Shown here one piece after another: positions 24,343 to 34,385 of a DNA stretch of 64,000 nt (the stretch's first letter is position 1; every line of letters starts with the position of its first letter). Both the position numbers and the translations under genes were made by a program. The stretch covers positions 1 through 64,000 of the forward strand of contig JAQGBZ010000314.1 in assembly GCA_034687125.1 (NCBI GenBank), in the 5' to 3' direction. The stretch comes from Neelides folsomi. Its lineage: Eukaryota > Arthropoda > Collembola > Neelipleona > Neelidae. The notes under the pieces were generated by a model. It made no database searches. It was not told where the DNA came from and saw only the letters and a list, made by a program, of their open reading frames with translations.

Positions 24343-26243
24343 ATGGATAATGAAAATTATATTCACGAAAGTTCTTCCGATTTGGTAAACCTCCAAGTTG
24401 TTTTTAACAATTTAGATTCTAATGTGAAAATTCCAGCAGATTTGCCAGCTACGGTAAACTATTATTCACAAACGTTTTTAATAAACATTCATAAATTGAC
24501 CATTTATTTTACTATAATAATAAACTATAATCAATAATCATTCATACTCATTTTATATCTCACTAAAGAATACGAGGAGGAACTTTAAATTTTTCATCCA
24601 AGATGATAAAGCAGTTTCAACAAGAATCATTTTGGGTCTTGGATTTCTTTGTTTTTCATTGCTGTTGGTTTTGTTAACTGTACTTGGGATATTTTTTTCA
24701 AATGGTAATCAAACTTCTGTATCTGTCACTGCAGCGATAAATTCCCAAAGTGAGTTTACAGTTAAATTATATTTAATAGTTCTTTGAATTTTTTCCATAA
24801 AAATACAATTTGATTATATTTTATATAATTATTTTTAATAATTTTAACTCATCAATACTTTTAATTACAAACTAATATAATTGGAATTTTTTTAAATTAT
24901 TTAAAAATTTCTAAATGCTCTCGAGTTTAGAAATGCTTTTTACTTTTTGGCCATTAGCGCTAGATATAGTAAGTTGCAATATTCAATAGATTTAATTCAA
25001 TATTGCAACTCACTATATCTAGCCCTAATGGAGAAAAAGTCAAAAGCATTTATAAACTCGACAGTAGATACATTTTTAAATGAATACTCTAGTTTTCGAA
25101 AGATGCCCATCAGGCTGGATTGAATACAAAGTCTTCAAATGTTTCAAATTGGTCAAATCCTTTGTTAAATATTCAGAAGCATCTACTGAATGCGAAAAGG
25201 AATCAAATGGAAATTACATTTCAAAAACAGCCACAATCAATTCGGAAGATGAGCAAAAATTTCTCAATCATTTCATTTATAATGAATCTGACATTAAAAC
25301 AAGTGTTTGGATTGGAATGTCCAAACAGAAGGAGAATTTTGTTTGGGCTGATGGTTCTTTCCCGCTCTTCACCAATTGGCCCATTGAACATCCCACCAAT
25401 CAAAAAGACAACGAATGTGTGGAAATGGTTTTCAAACACTCGAAATTTGAAAATGGCCAATGGGTCGACACTTCTTGCAGAAATGGAAATTTTGTACTTT
25501 GTGAGAAAATGCAAGTTTGGGCGGTTCATGATGCAGAAAATGCTCTGATTAAAATGAGAGATGAAACTCATTACTTGATAGACAAATTAAAGATGGAATT
25601 ACAAATTCTTAAAGAAAATATTTCTTTTGAATATTATGACCGAAAGTTGGATAATGTTTCAAACATTGTGACTAAATTGGAAGCAAACCCAAGTGAGTTT
25701 GCATTTTTAGTATATATGTTATACGTACAAGAGTATGTAGGAAGATCCACAATAAAATGAATAAAGTATTAAATAATGTTCATAAACATGTAACATAAAA
25801 ATATAAATATTTTAAAGCTGAAAAAATTTAAAAAATGGTCGATTTTCTAATGCGTTCCTCCATTTCCTATAGTTCCAATTGGATTCATCTACGTGCAATT
25901 AAAAGATCAACCCGAGCCTTCAGTAACGTGGCCTATGGTGGGTTGGACAGAAATCAGTTCCGAGTATTCGGGATTATTCTTCAGAGTTGTCGGCGGGAAA
26001 TCCTCACATTTTGGAGAAATTCAAATTGATAACTCTCCTCGACTCACAGGGGTTAAAACTGAGCATAGTTCAACTCGCGAATCATCAATTACAATTACTC
26101 CGGGGGTGTGGAGCCGAGCTCTTTTCTCTAGCTCCAATCCCAGTTATGGTATTGGTAACGAGATTTTCACAAAATTTCATGTCAGCGACTCAGAGACGCG
26201 TCCGCACAATACTGCGATGAAAATTTGGAAGAGGACAAGTTAA
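24343..26243 (+). CDS. Type II membrane C-type lectin with tail-collar-like C-terminal domain (copy C)
   Basis: Four exons: 24343-24453, 24569-24749, 25093-25692, 25873-26243; 1263 nt, 420 aa, in frame, with the same exon plan as copy A. Acidic cytosolic exon (LQVVFNNLDSNV), TM exon (RIILGLGFLCFSLLLVLLTV), lectin domain (CPSGWIEYKVFKCFKLV, WIGMSKQKENFVWADGS, GQWVDTSCRNGNFVLCEKMQ), a much shorter coiled coil (about 60 residues, no hendecad array), and the C-terminal domain (FIYVQLKDQPEPSVTWPMVG ... SETRPHNTAMKIWKRTS). The EPN-type motif is IEHPTNQ, again non-canonical. The intron between TM and lectin exons carries a foldback element. Probably a cell-surface recognition protein; the ligand cannot be told from sequence. 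Confidence 0.86.
24920..25061. repeat. Foldback (hairpin) element in a lectin intron
   Basis: Arms of about 68 bp: the left begins ctcgagtttagaaatgcttt, and the right arm read on the minus strand begins gtcgagtttataaatgcttt. They stay roughly 90 percent complementary down to a loop of only a few bases (gattta at about 24990-24998). This could be a small MITE or a long hairpin transcript within intron 2 of lectin C. Confidence 0.8.
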
Positions 26244-26671
26244 AATTAATATCCAATAAAAAATATTTAATATAAAATCCTTTACCGAAACGTCAAAAAT
26301 ATAACCACAATTAACATTACTATTAATTAAACTATAATATCTCAAAGTTTAACAAAATTTTATATATCAAAATTACAATAATCAAAATTAATTAAATGTT
26401 TATTTCGAGGTATGTGGCTATATGATGTTAATAAACATGTTGGATAATAAATGTAATAAACAATTAGTAACAATTAGATATTTATACAAAACTTATTGTA
26501 TTTCATTTTTATTGGTTCGCTTTTTATAATACGTTTGCGTCTATTACTTATAATTTTATTTGTGAAAATTCTGTTAACATTAATAACCAGATAAATAAAT
26601 ACGTATACCTAATATTTTGAATTATGCTCTCATTTCATTCATTTGTGTACACCTTCGTTTAGATGAAAATA
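26244..26671. other. Intergenic, no gene seen
   Basis: AT-rich 3' flank of lectin C, up to the mariner-derived MITE. Confidence 0.5.
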
Positions 26672-26673
26672 TA

Positions 26674-26904
26674 CAGGGTAGCCCTTAAGTAACGCAACAT
26701 CCTTAAAAAGATTATAACTTTTTAATATTTGACTCTTGCGAAGCTGTAGAGGGTAGGTTGAGGTGATACATTGAAGTTAATGGAGGTCAAATTACCAATT
26801 AAAGTTTACGTACTCATTATTAGATGCACTAATTGTAAGAAAAATTGATTAATAAAGATTATACGATTGATTGAATCATGTTGCGTTACTTAAGGGCTGC
26901 CCTG
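26674..26904 (-). mobile_element. 231-bp mariner-derived MITE
   Basis: Termini CAGGGTAGCCCTTAAGTAAC and its near-perfect inverse (CAGGGCAGCCCTTAAGTAAC on the minus strand) are flanked by TA dinucleotides (26672-26673, 26905-26906). The interior gcgaagctgtagagggtagg ... cattgaagttaatggag resembles, in the same sense as its neighbouring terminus, the last codons of the mariner transposase at 50.8 kb (gaggctgtagaaggtcg ... cattgaagtcaatgggg). It is therefore a deletion derivative of a related autonomous element. Confidence 0.9.
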
Positions 26905-26906
26905 TA

Positions 26907-28341
26907 TAGGAACATACATATAATATATTCATTATGTTAAATAAATTACAAGCGTTTTATAAAAATTCTTTAATTGGGCATTTTTTCTCTATTTGCTATT
27001 ACAATAAATGTTAATTAATTTTATAATAGTTTATAATTTTAATTTACTATACATTAACATTTACATTTATTTACTTTTTATAATCTAAATTCAAATATAT
27101 TTATACTAATTAGACTAATTACTAATATGTAATATGTACGTATGTCAATTTTGTGGCTAGGATTCGTCATTACTGCACAGAACCATGCTTCCCTATTCAT
27201 TTCTATTAGGTTATGCTAGATCAGGTTAGATGAAGTAAGTCATCAATCCCGTATTGGTAGCTTGGGTACATGGCATCCTCATAAATTAATTAGATTAATT
27301 ACAAATAATTATAGATTATATATAGGTATACTTATTATCTATATAAAATTAAATATTATTAACAGTGTTCGTTAAAAGCCGGACATATTGAAACATAGAC
27401 TCTCCAGTGGATATCCAGTGGACATGTTTAGTGTACATGTTAGAGCCACCTACCAGCTCCAACAAATCACTATTATCTTAAATTCAAATTATTTAAGCTC
27501 TTTTCCATTTTCAATATTAAAGATTAAACTAAACTCATTCAATTTATTAAATTTAACCATATTAAATAACTATAATTATAAACATTTAAAGTTTAATTCG
27601 AAAAATTTATGAACAATTGTGATTTGAAAATTAAGTTTTGAGATATTCCGTATTAGGATTACGAATTATAAAATCGTATATTTACTACATAACTTCCATC
27701 CAATGTCTACTAGACCACAGGTAGGATTTAATTAATTTAATCACATCAGAGCCTTTAATCAACGTCTGAGTCATTAAGTTGCGCCTGAACTTATAATTTT
27801 ATACTTTTAAATTTATTGGATTGAAAATTCCGTTGAAGCAGGTGCGACCTAGGTCGACGCAGTAATTTATGAAATTTATACGTATTTTAATCCGTTAATC
27901 GGATTGAATTGATAGATTTTTCAATTGAAAATCAATATTATATTTCACCTCCAGACATTAGCAATTTACCAATAACACAATTTAATGATAAATTTGGTAT
28001 TTGGTATCATATTTGAACATTACAAAACTACGATGCTATTTAGTTGTAAAATCAATACATCATTAATTTTAAAATGTCTTTATTTCTCAAAGTCTAAGTT
28101 ATTTTAAAAAAATTAAATTCCATTCTACATTAAGTTGTATAATTATTTATAGATGTATAATTGACCATTTAATAAAGAGTTCTTCAAAACCTTTGATAAT
28201 TTTGAGATGTTTGTCCTTCGCGTTGTTGACTCAAATTGAAAAGACCAATCGGCCGAATACTTTCCCATTTTTCAATATCTTCTGCAAATTATTTAATCAG
28301 TATGCATAGAAATATAATTTCATTTTAAGTTAATTATTGTA
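26907..28341. other. Intergenic, no gene seen
   Basis: AT-rich, 1.4 kb. Short GC-richer bits near 27170-27270 and 27840-27865 carry no frame or repeat signature I can name. The open frame at 27388-27612 has no supporting features. Confidence 0.45.
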
Positions 28342-29982
28342 CAAGAATCGCAATAAACAATGAGCACATGAAACCAAAATAAATCTCCGAAACTAACATA
28401 CTTAAAAAATTCCAGTTAAGTGCATCTTAAAGAGGATCCATCAGAATAATTAAATTAATTTTTTCAAGTAAATTAGTTAAATATTAAGGTTTAATTATTG
28501 TCATAGCGCGCGAAAATCCAAGTGCATAGGAATAGATAGGAATATTGTTAGATCGTTTTTTTCAATAAGCCTCTAGTAATTTTGACTTTCTATGAAAAAT
28601 AAACATTTTGGTATTGAATAAATTAAAGATTTTAAAAATAATGCATAAAATAAAAAGTATTTAAATGATAGTTAATAAATATTTTAAATAGTCTGAGCTC
28701 CATCGACTTCGATTATCCTCTGAAGTCTTCTTTCTACGCTCAACATTCCTGCACATCTCCAATGTGGCCGTTTTGAAAGTTTCTTCAATTGCCGTTTTCA
28801 ACTCCCAAGAAAAAAATCAAGTGGTGTCAAGTTCGGGAAACGAGGAGACCAAGAAATTGAATCAGCAAGACCGATCCAATTTAGACCAAAATTTTCATTT
28901 AACCACAATTTCGTCCATTATTCAAAATGAGCTGAAGCACCGTCCAATTGAAAATAAATATTTTCTACGTCATATCCTGTATATATTTAAACTTCATATT
29001 CCATCATTTTGACAAATTACGCTCCTGTAACGGTTTTTGGAATAAAGAAAGGATCCAAGACTCCTTCAGATGAAAATAATGCAAGAACACATTGAGTGAG
29101 ATTTCAAATTTCTTTCTTGAGAACATGAGGATTTTCAATGGCCCAGCATACCTACATAAAAAATAATTAAAAAATAAGTTAAATTAAAAATATAATATTA
29201 GTTAAATTAAAATAAAAACAAATACCTCATTGTGTCTATTCACTGTGCCACTGAAGTTAAACACAGCTTCATCACTCCAGACAATTTTATCCAGAAAATC
29301 ATCATCATCATCAATCAAGTGCGAAATTCTTTTGGCAAATTCTGTCTTTAAATAATTAAATATTGAATAGGAATAATGAATTATATTAATTAATCAATAT
29401 TATTATTAACCTTTTTTATAATCGTCAGGTAATAATTGTTGAATATAAGTCGGTTTAAATGGTTTCAATTTTAACTTTTTAAAAATATTGAAAACGGAAG
29501 TTTGACTTATTTTCAATTTTCTTGAGATATCCTTGCTGGATTTAAGAAAATTCCCAGGAAAATTTACAATTTCCTTTTTAACACGCAATACATTTGGAAA
29601 AAAGTAGCAGAAAGACGACGACCAGGTGGTTTTTCATTTTCTTACAACTCTTGTAATCGTTATTCGAAGAGTTTTTGATTTAAATGGCCACTTTTTTATA
29701 ACTTCACAAACATTCGGTTTTTTGTAAATTGTTCACAAATTAATATCTTTTCTTTAAAATTAAATCTTATTTTAATAAATAATTTAACTGAATTCCCAAA
29801 ACAAATAATTTAGAATTAGAAATGTCAAATAAAAGAAAGAGAAAGGTGGCCAAAGTGTCGCCAATTTTTAACGTTTCTTTCATATCCCTATCTTTCACCA
29901 TGCTATGATAATAATTAAACCTAAATGTTAGTTTTGGAGATTTTTTTTGATTTCATGTGTTCATTGTTTATTGCGATCCCTG
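28342..29982 (-). mobile_element. Decayed mariner/Tc1-like element, 1641 bp, with intron-like insertions
   Basis: Inverted termini of about 55 bp: left CAAGAATCGCAATAAACAAT, right (minus strand) CAGGGATCGCAATAAACAAT, with similarity continuing through tctccaaaactaacat. TA flanks lie at 28340-28341 and 29983-29984. Between them is a minus-strand mariner-type transposase remnant. The ends are better preserved than the coding part. Confidence 0.88.
28683..29760 (-). pseudogene. Mariner-type transposase remnant
   Basis: Recognisable pieces in order: an N-terminal helix-turn-helix region around 29590-29750 in mixed frames, KISQTSVFNIFKKLKLKPFK with PTYIQQLLPDDYKK (29406-29588), WSDEAVFNFSGTVNRHNE ending about 29225, WAIENPHVL, the second catalytic region (FQLDGASAH), SWSPRFPNLTPLDFF, and a C terminus near 28690. 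Several in-frame stops occur in the last third. Two gaps relative to the 50.8-kb mariner have GT-AG borders and are AT-rich, about 60-75 bp each (roughly 29342-29402 and 29157-29224), like the host's introns. Known: mariner transposases normally lack introns. Confidence 0.75.
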
Positions 29983-30020
29983 TATATGTATACCAATAAT
30001 GTTATTTTATTGAACGTAAG

Positions 30021-30628
30021 TTATAGATAACCATTATAATATTTTAAGATTAATTCATAATTTAAAACAAATTTACGATTCTTTTGAAAAGCATCAAAAG
30101 TTGTGAAAACGTGAATATTATATCTGGACGTTGTTGGTAATTCAATAACACTCCCATTTGTTCTTTCTATTTGCGGAGGAGGGCGTATTTGGCGATTTGC
30201 ATAAAATGAAATTTCTAGTAATTAATAAAACATTATTTATTTATATTAATAACGAGATAATTTTGATTGACAAATTGTATATAAATTATACAAAAAATTT
30301 GCTTAAATATAGATATATAATTAAATTTGGATTATTTTATAAAATTGAAATTACTATCTTTTGGTTTTGAATTCACATAAAATCGATAAAGAATTTTTAA
30401 TATCACGAAAAAAGTAAAAATTGATACAATAATAATAAATCCAAGTCCACAATCATGATCGCTAAATAATAAAAATCATAATTAATATTACATCTATATA
30501 ATAATGGTGAGAATGAGCATAAAATATTATTTGTTAAATATTATTTCTTGCCAATATAAATATGCCTCTACACTTTTAACTTCATTGCAAAACACAAAGA
30601 GAATTGAAATCACCAATTCATTATTCAT
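30021..30628 (-). CDS. Putative small single-pass membrane protein, family unknown
   Basis: Two exons are well supported by phase. One (30461-30355) encodes DHDCGLGFIIIVSIFTFFVI and then a basic stretch (LYRFYVNSKPKD). The next (about 30212-30021) encodes YANRQIRPPPQIERTNGSVI ... FTTFDAFQKNRKF and ends NYELILKYYNGYL plus stop. The donor (A|GTAATTTC) and acceptor (ACTAG|AA) join in frame. Upstream at 30628 an ATG opens a signal-peptide-like stretch (MNNELVISILFVFCNEVK), but I found no clean phase-matched junction from it to the TM exon, so the 5' end is uncertain. I do not recognise the family. Predicted topology: short outside, TM, and a cytosolic tail of about 75 residues with a Pro-rich RPPPQ motif. 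Confidence 0.4.
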
Positions 30629-30734
30629 TTTAAAATCCTTTTATATCTTTGGACATTTAAAATTAAATGCTGAAAAAAATTAGAAAATAAACTTCCCACA
30701 ATTATATTTTATTAAGAGGTAGAAAAATGGTCGA

Positions 30735-31085
30735 ATATAAATTCAATATCAATTTGTTAAAGATAAAATGATAAAAATGATAAATTCCTATCAAACGTTA
30801 TTGGTTTATTAGAATTGCATTGTAAGCATGTAAAAAATTAAATTTGTAATCGAAATTAAGATAAAATCATATAAGCGTAAAATATACAGTATTAAAGAAC
30901 ATATATTATAATTTCTAATAATTATAAATTATAATAAAAGTATCTCTCAATTCTGTCATACATTGATAATAAATAGATGCAACGTACGCATTACATAGTT
31001 TTGTCATAAGGATAATTTATTATTAATCATGGGGCAAAGGTTAAAAGATTGAGATATATAAAGATCCAGGTAGCTTAGATTGACT
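30735..31085. repeat. Duplicated promoter-like block, copy 1 (copy 2 at 31675-31990)
   Basis: Shared in order with the second copy: a gttaaa(g/a)ataaaatgataaa stretch, the gtaagcatgtaaaa / tttgtaatcgaaatta segment, tcataaggataatttat, gcaaaggttaaaagattgag and a TATA box followed by gatcca(g/a). Identity is patchy, with indels, so it is an old direct duplication. Confidence 0.6.
31054..31062 (+). promoter_or_regulatory. TATA-box-like site in duplicated block 1
   Basis: tatataaag, with an initiator-like ttagattgac about 20-30 nt downstream. The same arrangement recurs at 31953. No plus-strand gene is evident just downstream, so the target is unclear. Confidence 0.35.
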
Positions 31086-31230
31086 CGGAACATAGAAGTG
31101 TGGAGAGGGAGATCTTAATGAACATTTATCCAATTCCAAATTAATTAAAATTAAAATTAATATAGAATATTCCAAATGAAAATAATAAATCGAGATGTAC
31201 AATGATTGGCGGACGTCCATCTCCCTCATC

Positions 31231-31590
31231 TCATAATAAAAACCCATTGCCAGAGTAGAGTAACAGAGTAACGAAATTCAAAGTATCTGATAAGGGTACG
31301 ATCTCCAGTTTCCACATAATTATTTGGTATTCACCGGAAGGATCCATTCGGAGAATCTGATTTTGATAGTCAAAACAATGCAGACATTCGGAACGACTGA
31401 TTGCTCCATAGAAATTTAATATGTTTAGGAGGAACCAAATATCAATAATGGCAAACTCCGTATAAGGTGCAAACTCATTAATTTGTTGCATTTTAATAAC
31501 ATCTTCAGTCTCAGAACAAAATAAAATGGAGAAATAACGATGTTTTGTTATAGCACCGCAGACGTTAAAGCTTTCTTCAGATGTTGACAT
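31231..31590 (-). CDS. Hypothetical 119-codon frame, possibly an exon of a larger gene
   Basis: An open minus-strand frame with balanced composition: FSILFCSETEDVIKMQQINE, PYTEFAIIDIWFLLNILNFY, SECLHCFDYQNQILRMDPSG, ending LLYSGNGFLL. It contains paired cysteines and no TM or signal. An acceptor-like CAACTAG occurs 20 nt before its ATG, and the frame continues upstream without a start, so it may be a 3' exon. I do not recognise the family. The duplicated TATA blocks flank it on both sides but point the other way. Confidence 0.35.
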   Translation of the reverse strand: MSTSEESFNVCGAITKHRYFSILFCSETEDVIKMQQINEFAPYTEFAIIDIWFLLNILNFYGAISRSECLHCFDYQNQILRMDPSGEYQIIMWKLEIVPLSDTLNFVTLLLYSGNGFLL

Positions 31591-31674
31591 TCCTTTTCGA
31601 AAACCTAGTTGGGAATTTGGAAATGTTTTTAAAATATTTTATTATTTAGTCTGTTAGTAATTATTTTAAAGATT

Positions 31675-31990
31675 AAATTCTATATATTTTGTTAAAAATA
31701 AAATGATAAATTCCCATTTAACTTCATTTGCATTGCATTGTAACATTGTAAGTATGTAAAAGTTTGAGTTTGTAATCGAAATTAATATATACCTAATCAT
31801 ATTTAATCGTTGCTCAAAACGATCATATATTCATATATTCACACATACATAATGAATATGGAAATGTATATAAACAGATACAACATTCACATTAGTTTTT
31901 TCATAAGGACAATTTATAGAAGGCAGGGCAGAGGTTAAAAGATTGATTTGTGGTATATAAAGGATAAGATCCAGAGTACTCAGATTGATT
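31675..31990. repeat. Duplicated promoter-like block, copy 2
   Basis: Counterpart of 30735-31085, including gtaatcgaaattaa, tcataaggacaatttat, gcagaggttaaaagattgat and the TATA box at 31953 followed by gataagatccag. Confidence 0.6.
31953..31962 (+). promoter_or_regulatory. TATA-box-like site in duplicated block 2
   Basis: gtatataaag with ctcagattga about 25-30 nt downstream, matching the arrangement of block 1. The exon-like segment at 32173 lies about 200 bp further on in the same direction and could belong to its transcript. Confidence 0.35.
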
Positions 31991-32172
31991 TGGACCTTTA
32001 ACAAAACAACATTGCATTTGGAAAATTAATAGAAATTAATATTGATATTTGCATATCTTTGAGTACATTTTGTAGGATAAGAACAAGTATGAATTATATT
32101 AATGGACGAATTTACAAATAAATAATAATTTCCACAACGTGTAGATAATATACCCTTGATGAATATAGTTAG

Positions 32173-32282
32173 ATTCCGGGGCGGAGATTCAGGATCAACC
32201 TCTTGGAGACTCTCAGCTGTGAACTGCCGTGCGACAACAAGGACCCGCCGGGCTTTATGCAATTAAAGGTGCCGAATAAAAG
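32173..32282 (+). other. GC-rich, exon-like segment of unknown origin
   Basis: 110 bp that is far richer in G+C than its surroundings, bordered by atagttag (acceptor-like) and aaaag|gtaagt (consensus donor). One plus-strand frame is fully open: IPGRRFRINLLETLSCELPC followed by DNKDPPGFMQLKVPNK. The minus strand is also open (ARQFTAESLQEVDPESPPRN). I recognise neither. It may be an internal exon, a gene fragment or an insertion. Confidence 0.3.
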
Positions 32283-32736
32283 GTAAGTTTTTTACTCTTT
32301 AACTCCCGCAACTGAGGCTACTTTTATTATTACTCTTTAAGATATAAACAACTTGTAAGTGACCGCGTCTCGGCTCGGTTGGTATTTTCTTCGTTTAGTA
32401 TTCCTTGCAAGTTTATTCACTCAACTTGCACAAAAATTAGCATTCATATTTAAATATTTAATATAACCATAAATTTGAGGAAATGTTTGAATGTGGATTT
32501 TCTGGTTTGTTATCCTCAATAGTAATGCTGTCAAATGACGCTCAAATGTTCATTTACAATATATAAATACTTCGCGGTTCCAAGCCGACTCCATAAAAAT
32601 ACATGCTACTCCATATGCATATAAAAATTAAAAGGTTTAAATCAAATATCGATTTACCAAAGTAAATTTATTCCTTTCGTCATTTTGGCAGCAATTGTTA
32701 AATACAAAATAAATATGTTGAACATTTAGAATCATT
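32283..32736. other. Intergenic, no gene seen
   Basis: 3' flank of the protease gene. A GC-richer stretch at about 32360-32400 continues the composition of the preceding segment but gives no clear frame. Confidence 0.4.
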
Positions 32737-34385
32737 TTACAAACAGAACTGGGAATCTTGTGTGTTCTTTTCGATCCAAGTGATGAATCTCGAAATGCGC
32801 GTAAACACGTTCGGAAATTTGTCGTTATTGCAACTTTGGCCATGTGATATAATTCCGATCTATTCAAATGGTACAATAAAACAATGTAAACAATAAAACA
32901 ATATTCAAATGTCGATTCATAATTTTATTTTAAATATTTTTAAAATAAATTTTGTAATTTACTTGTGTAAAATAATTCATTGTTTGGTTTCTTCCAATTC
33001 TTCTTGATTGTTTGACGAACAAAGGACCACCTGAATAATAATTTAATTTAATTAATTATTCCAAATTATTTTAATTAAATTTAAAGTTAATTGTTATTAT
33101 TTTATCCTTAACCTGAGTCTCCTTTGCATGCACTTTTCCCTGGCAGCGTGGCGCAGATCATATTCGGAGTTATGACATCTCCCACTTTTGCATATTGTCT
33201 TTTGCAGTAGTGAAAAGACGTCACTTTCACCTTCATTTCACATTCAATCTCAATTCCTATTCATAATTGTTTTAAGATAAAGATCTAATGAATCTAAGCA
33301 TTTGGTTGAGCAAAAACCTCGACATCTCTCAGAGCGTTGAAAGGATGGCCGTGAAACATTTCAGAACCCCAACCAGCCAAAATTGCACGCCGCCCAACGC
33401 GGATTGTTTTCTTATGGAGACAAATTGGGCTAATGTTCTTATTAAATTTCACCGGTTCTTTTAACTTCAATAAAGCTATGTCAAAATCTGCTGTAGAAAA
33501 ATTGAACCTAAAAATTAAATAAATAAATAAGTTCGTTTATTCAGGATCAAATTTAGGTAAAATCAATTTTAATACATTTTAAGGATCTTTGGCATTTCAA
33601 CAATTTAAATTTTGAATCATAGTTAAACTTTTTAAACATTAAACACCTTGGATGAATTTTTACATATTCAATTTTTCCATAAAAGCATTTGTCATTTCTT
33701 CTTGTGTATCTTGAACATCCGAGAGAATTCCCACCAAGTAAAACTCGGAAATTCCTCAACCCTGTTTTGAGCATCATGGGAACACAATGAGCAGCTCTAT
33801 ATAAATAAATAAAAAATATATCAGTATATCAGACTGCAGAAGTATAAGAAAAATTTATTTGATTAATTAAATCTAATAAAAAGATTATTTTTTATTTAAA
33901 TAAATTATCACGTTAGTAAATAACGATCGTTAATGAGACTTGAACCGCAATAGGCTTCAGGAAAATATCCGCTCACCTTAAAAATAATAAATACATAATA
34001 TCTTTATTTTCTTTATATTGTTTATACTAATTATAATTGCAGCATAATTATTGTGTATGTGATTTACATTAACAATTGCCCCCATCCATGGCCACACGTG
34101 ATTTTGTGTAAAATGTCCATCAACAATTTTCCCCCATTTGTTTAACCTAAACACTCCGTTCAAATGCGGATGGGTCGCTCTGTAATAATTAAAATCTCCA
34201 TCAATGTTGGCAACTCCACATTCACAAATGGCAGTTCGTCGCTCGTCAAAATCCTGAAGTTGAAAATTCCTTCTGTGCCATTGCCAATTGTAATTACTGC
34301 TACTGAAACTGCTAAACTGTCCCTTTGAACAACACATAAAATGAAATAAAAAAACAATAAAATAATTTATTTTCCCTAAAGTCAT
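32737..34385 (-). CDS. Secreted chymotrypsin-like serine protease (S1 family)
   Basis: Seven exons: 34385-34068, 33976-33912, 33796-33647, 33507-33318, 33256-33113, 33030-32963, 32859-32737. A signal peptide (MTLGKINYFIVFLFHFMCCS) and a propeptide with CECGVAN lead to activation site K|IVDGHFTQNHVWPWMGAIV. The triad is complete: His in YLLTAAHC, Asp in STADFDIALLKLKEP, Ser in CKGDSGGPLF. Counting back from the Ser, the S1 pocket residue 189 is Ser, and GIISHG gives Gly216, which fits chymotrypsin-like specificity (inference from family numbering). The gene ends FVTR-like (NVFTRISRFITWIEKN). Odd: the fourth and fifth exons cannot be joined in frame with a GT-AG pair; the reading frame is one nucleotide off there (total 1058 nt). 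Either an unusual splice site, a sequence error or a recent lesion. Confidence 0.8.

Noticed and set aside
27388-27612. Plus-strand frame of 74 codons
   Set aside because: Asn/Leu-rich translation of AT-rich DNA without leader, domain or splice context.
28764-29012. Plus-strand frame of 82 codons
   Set aside because: It is the antisense shadow of the decayed mariner transposase.
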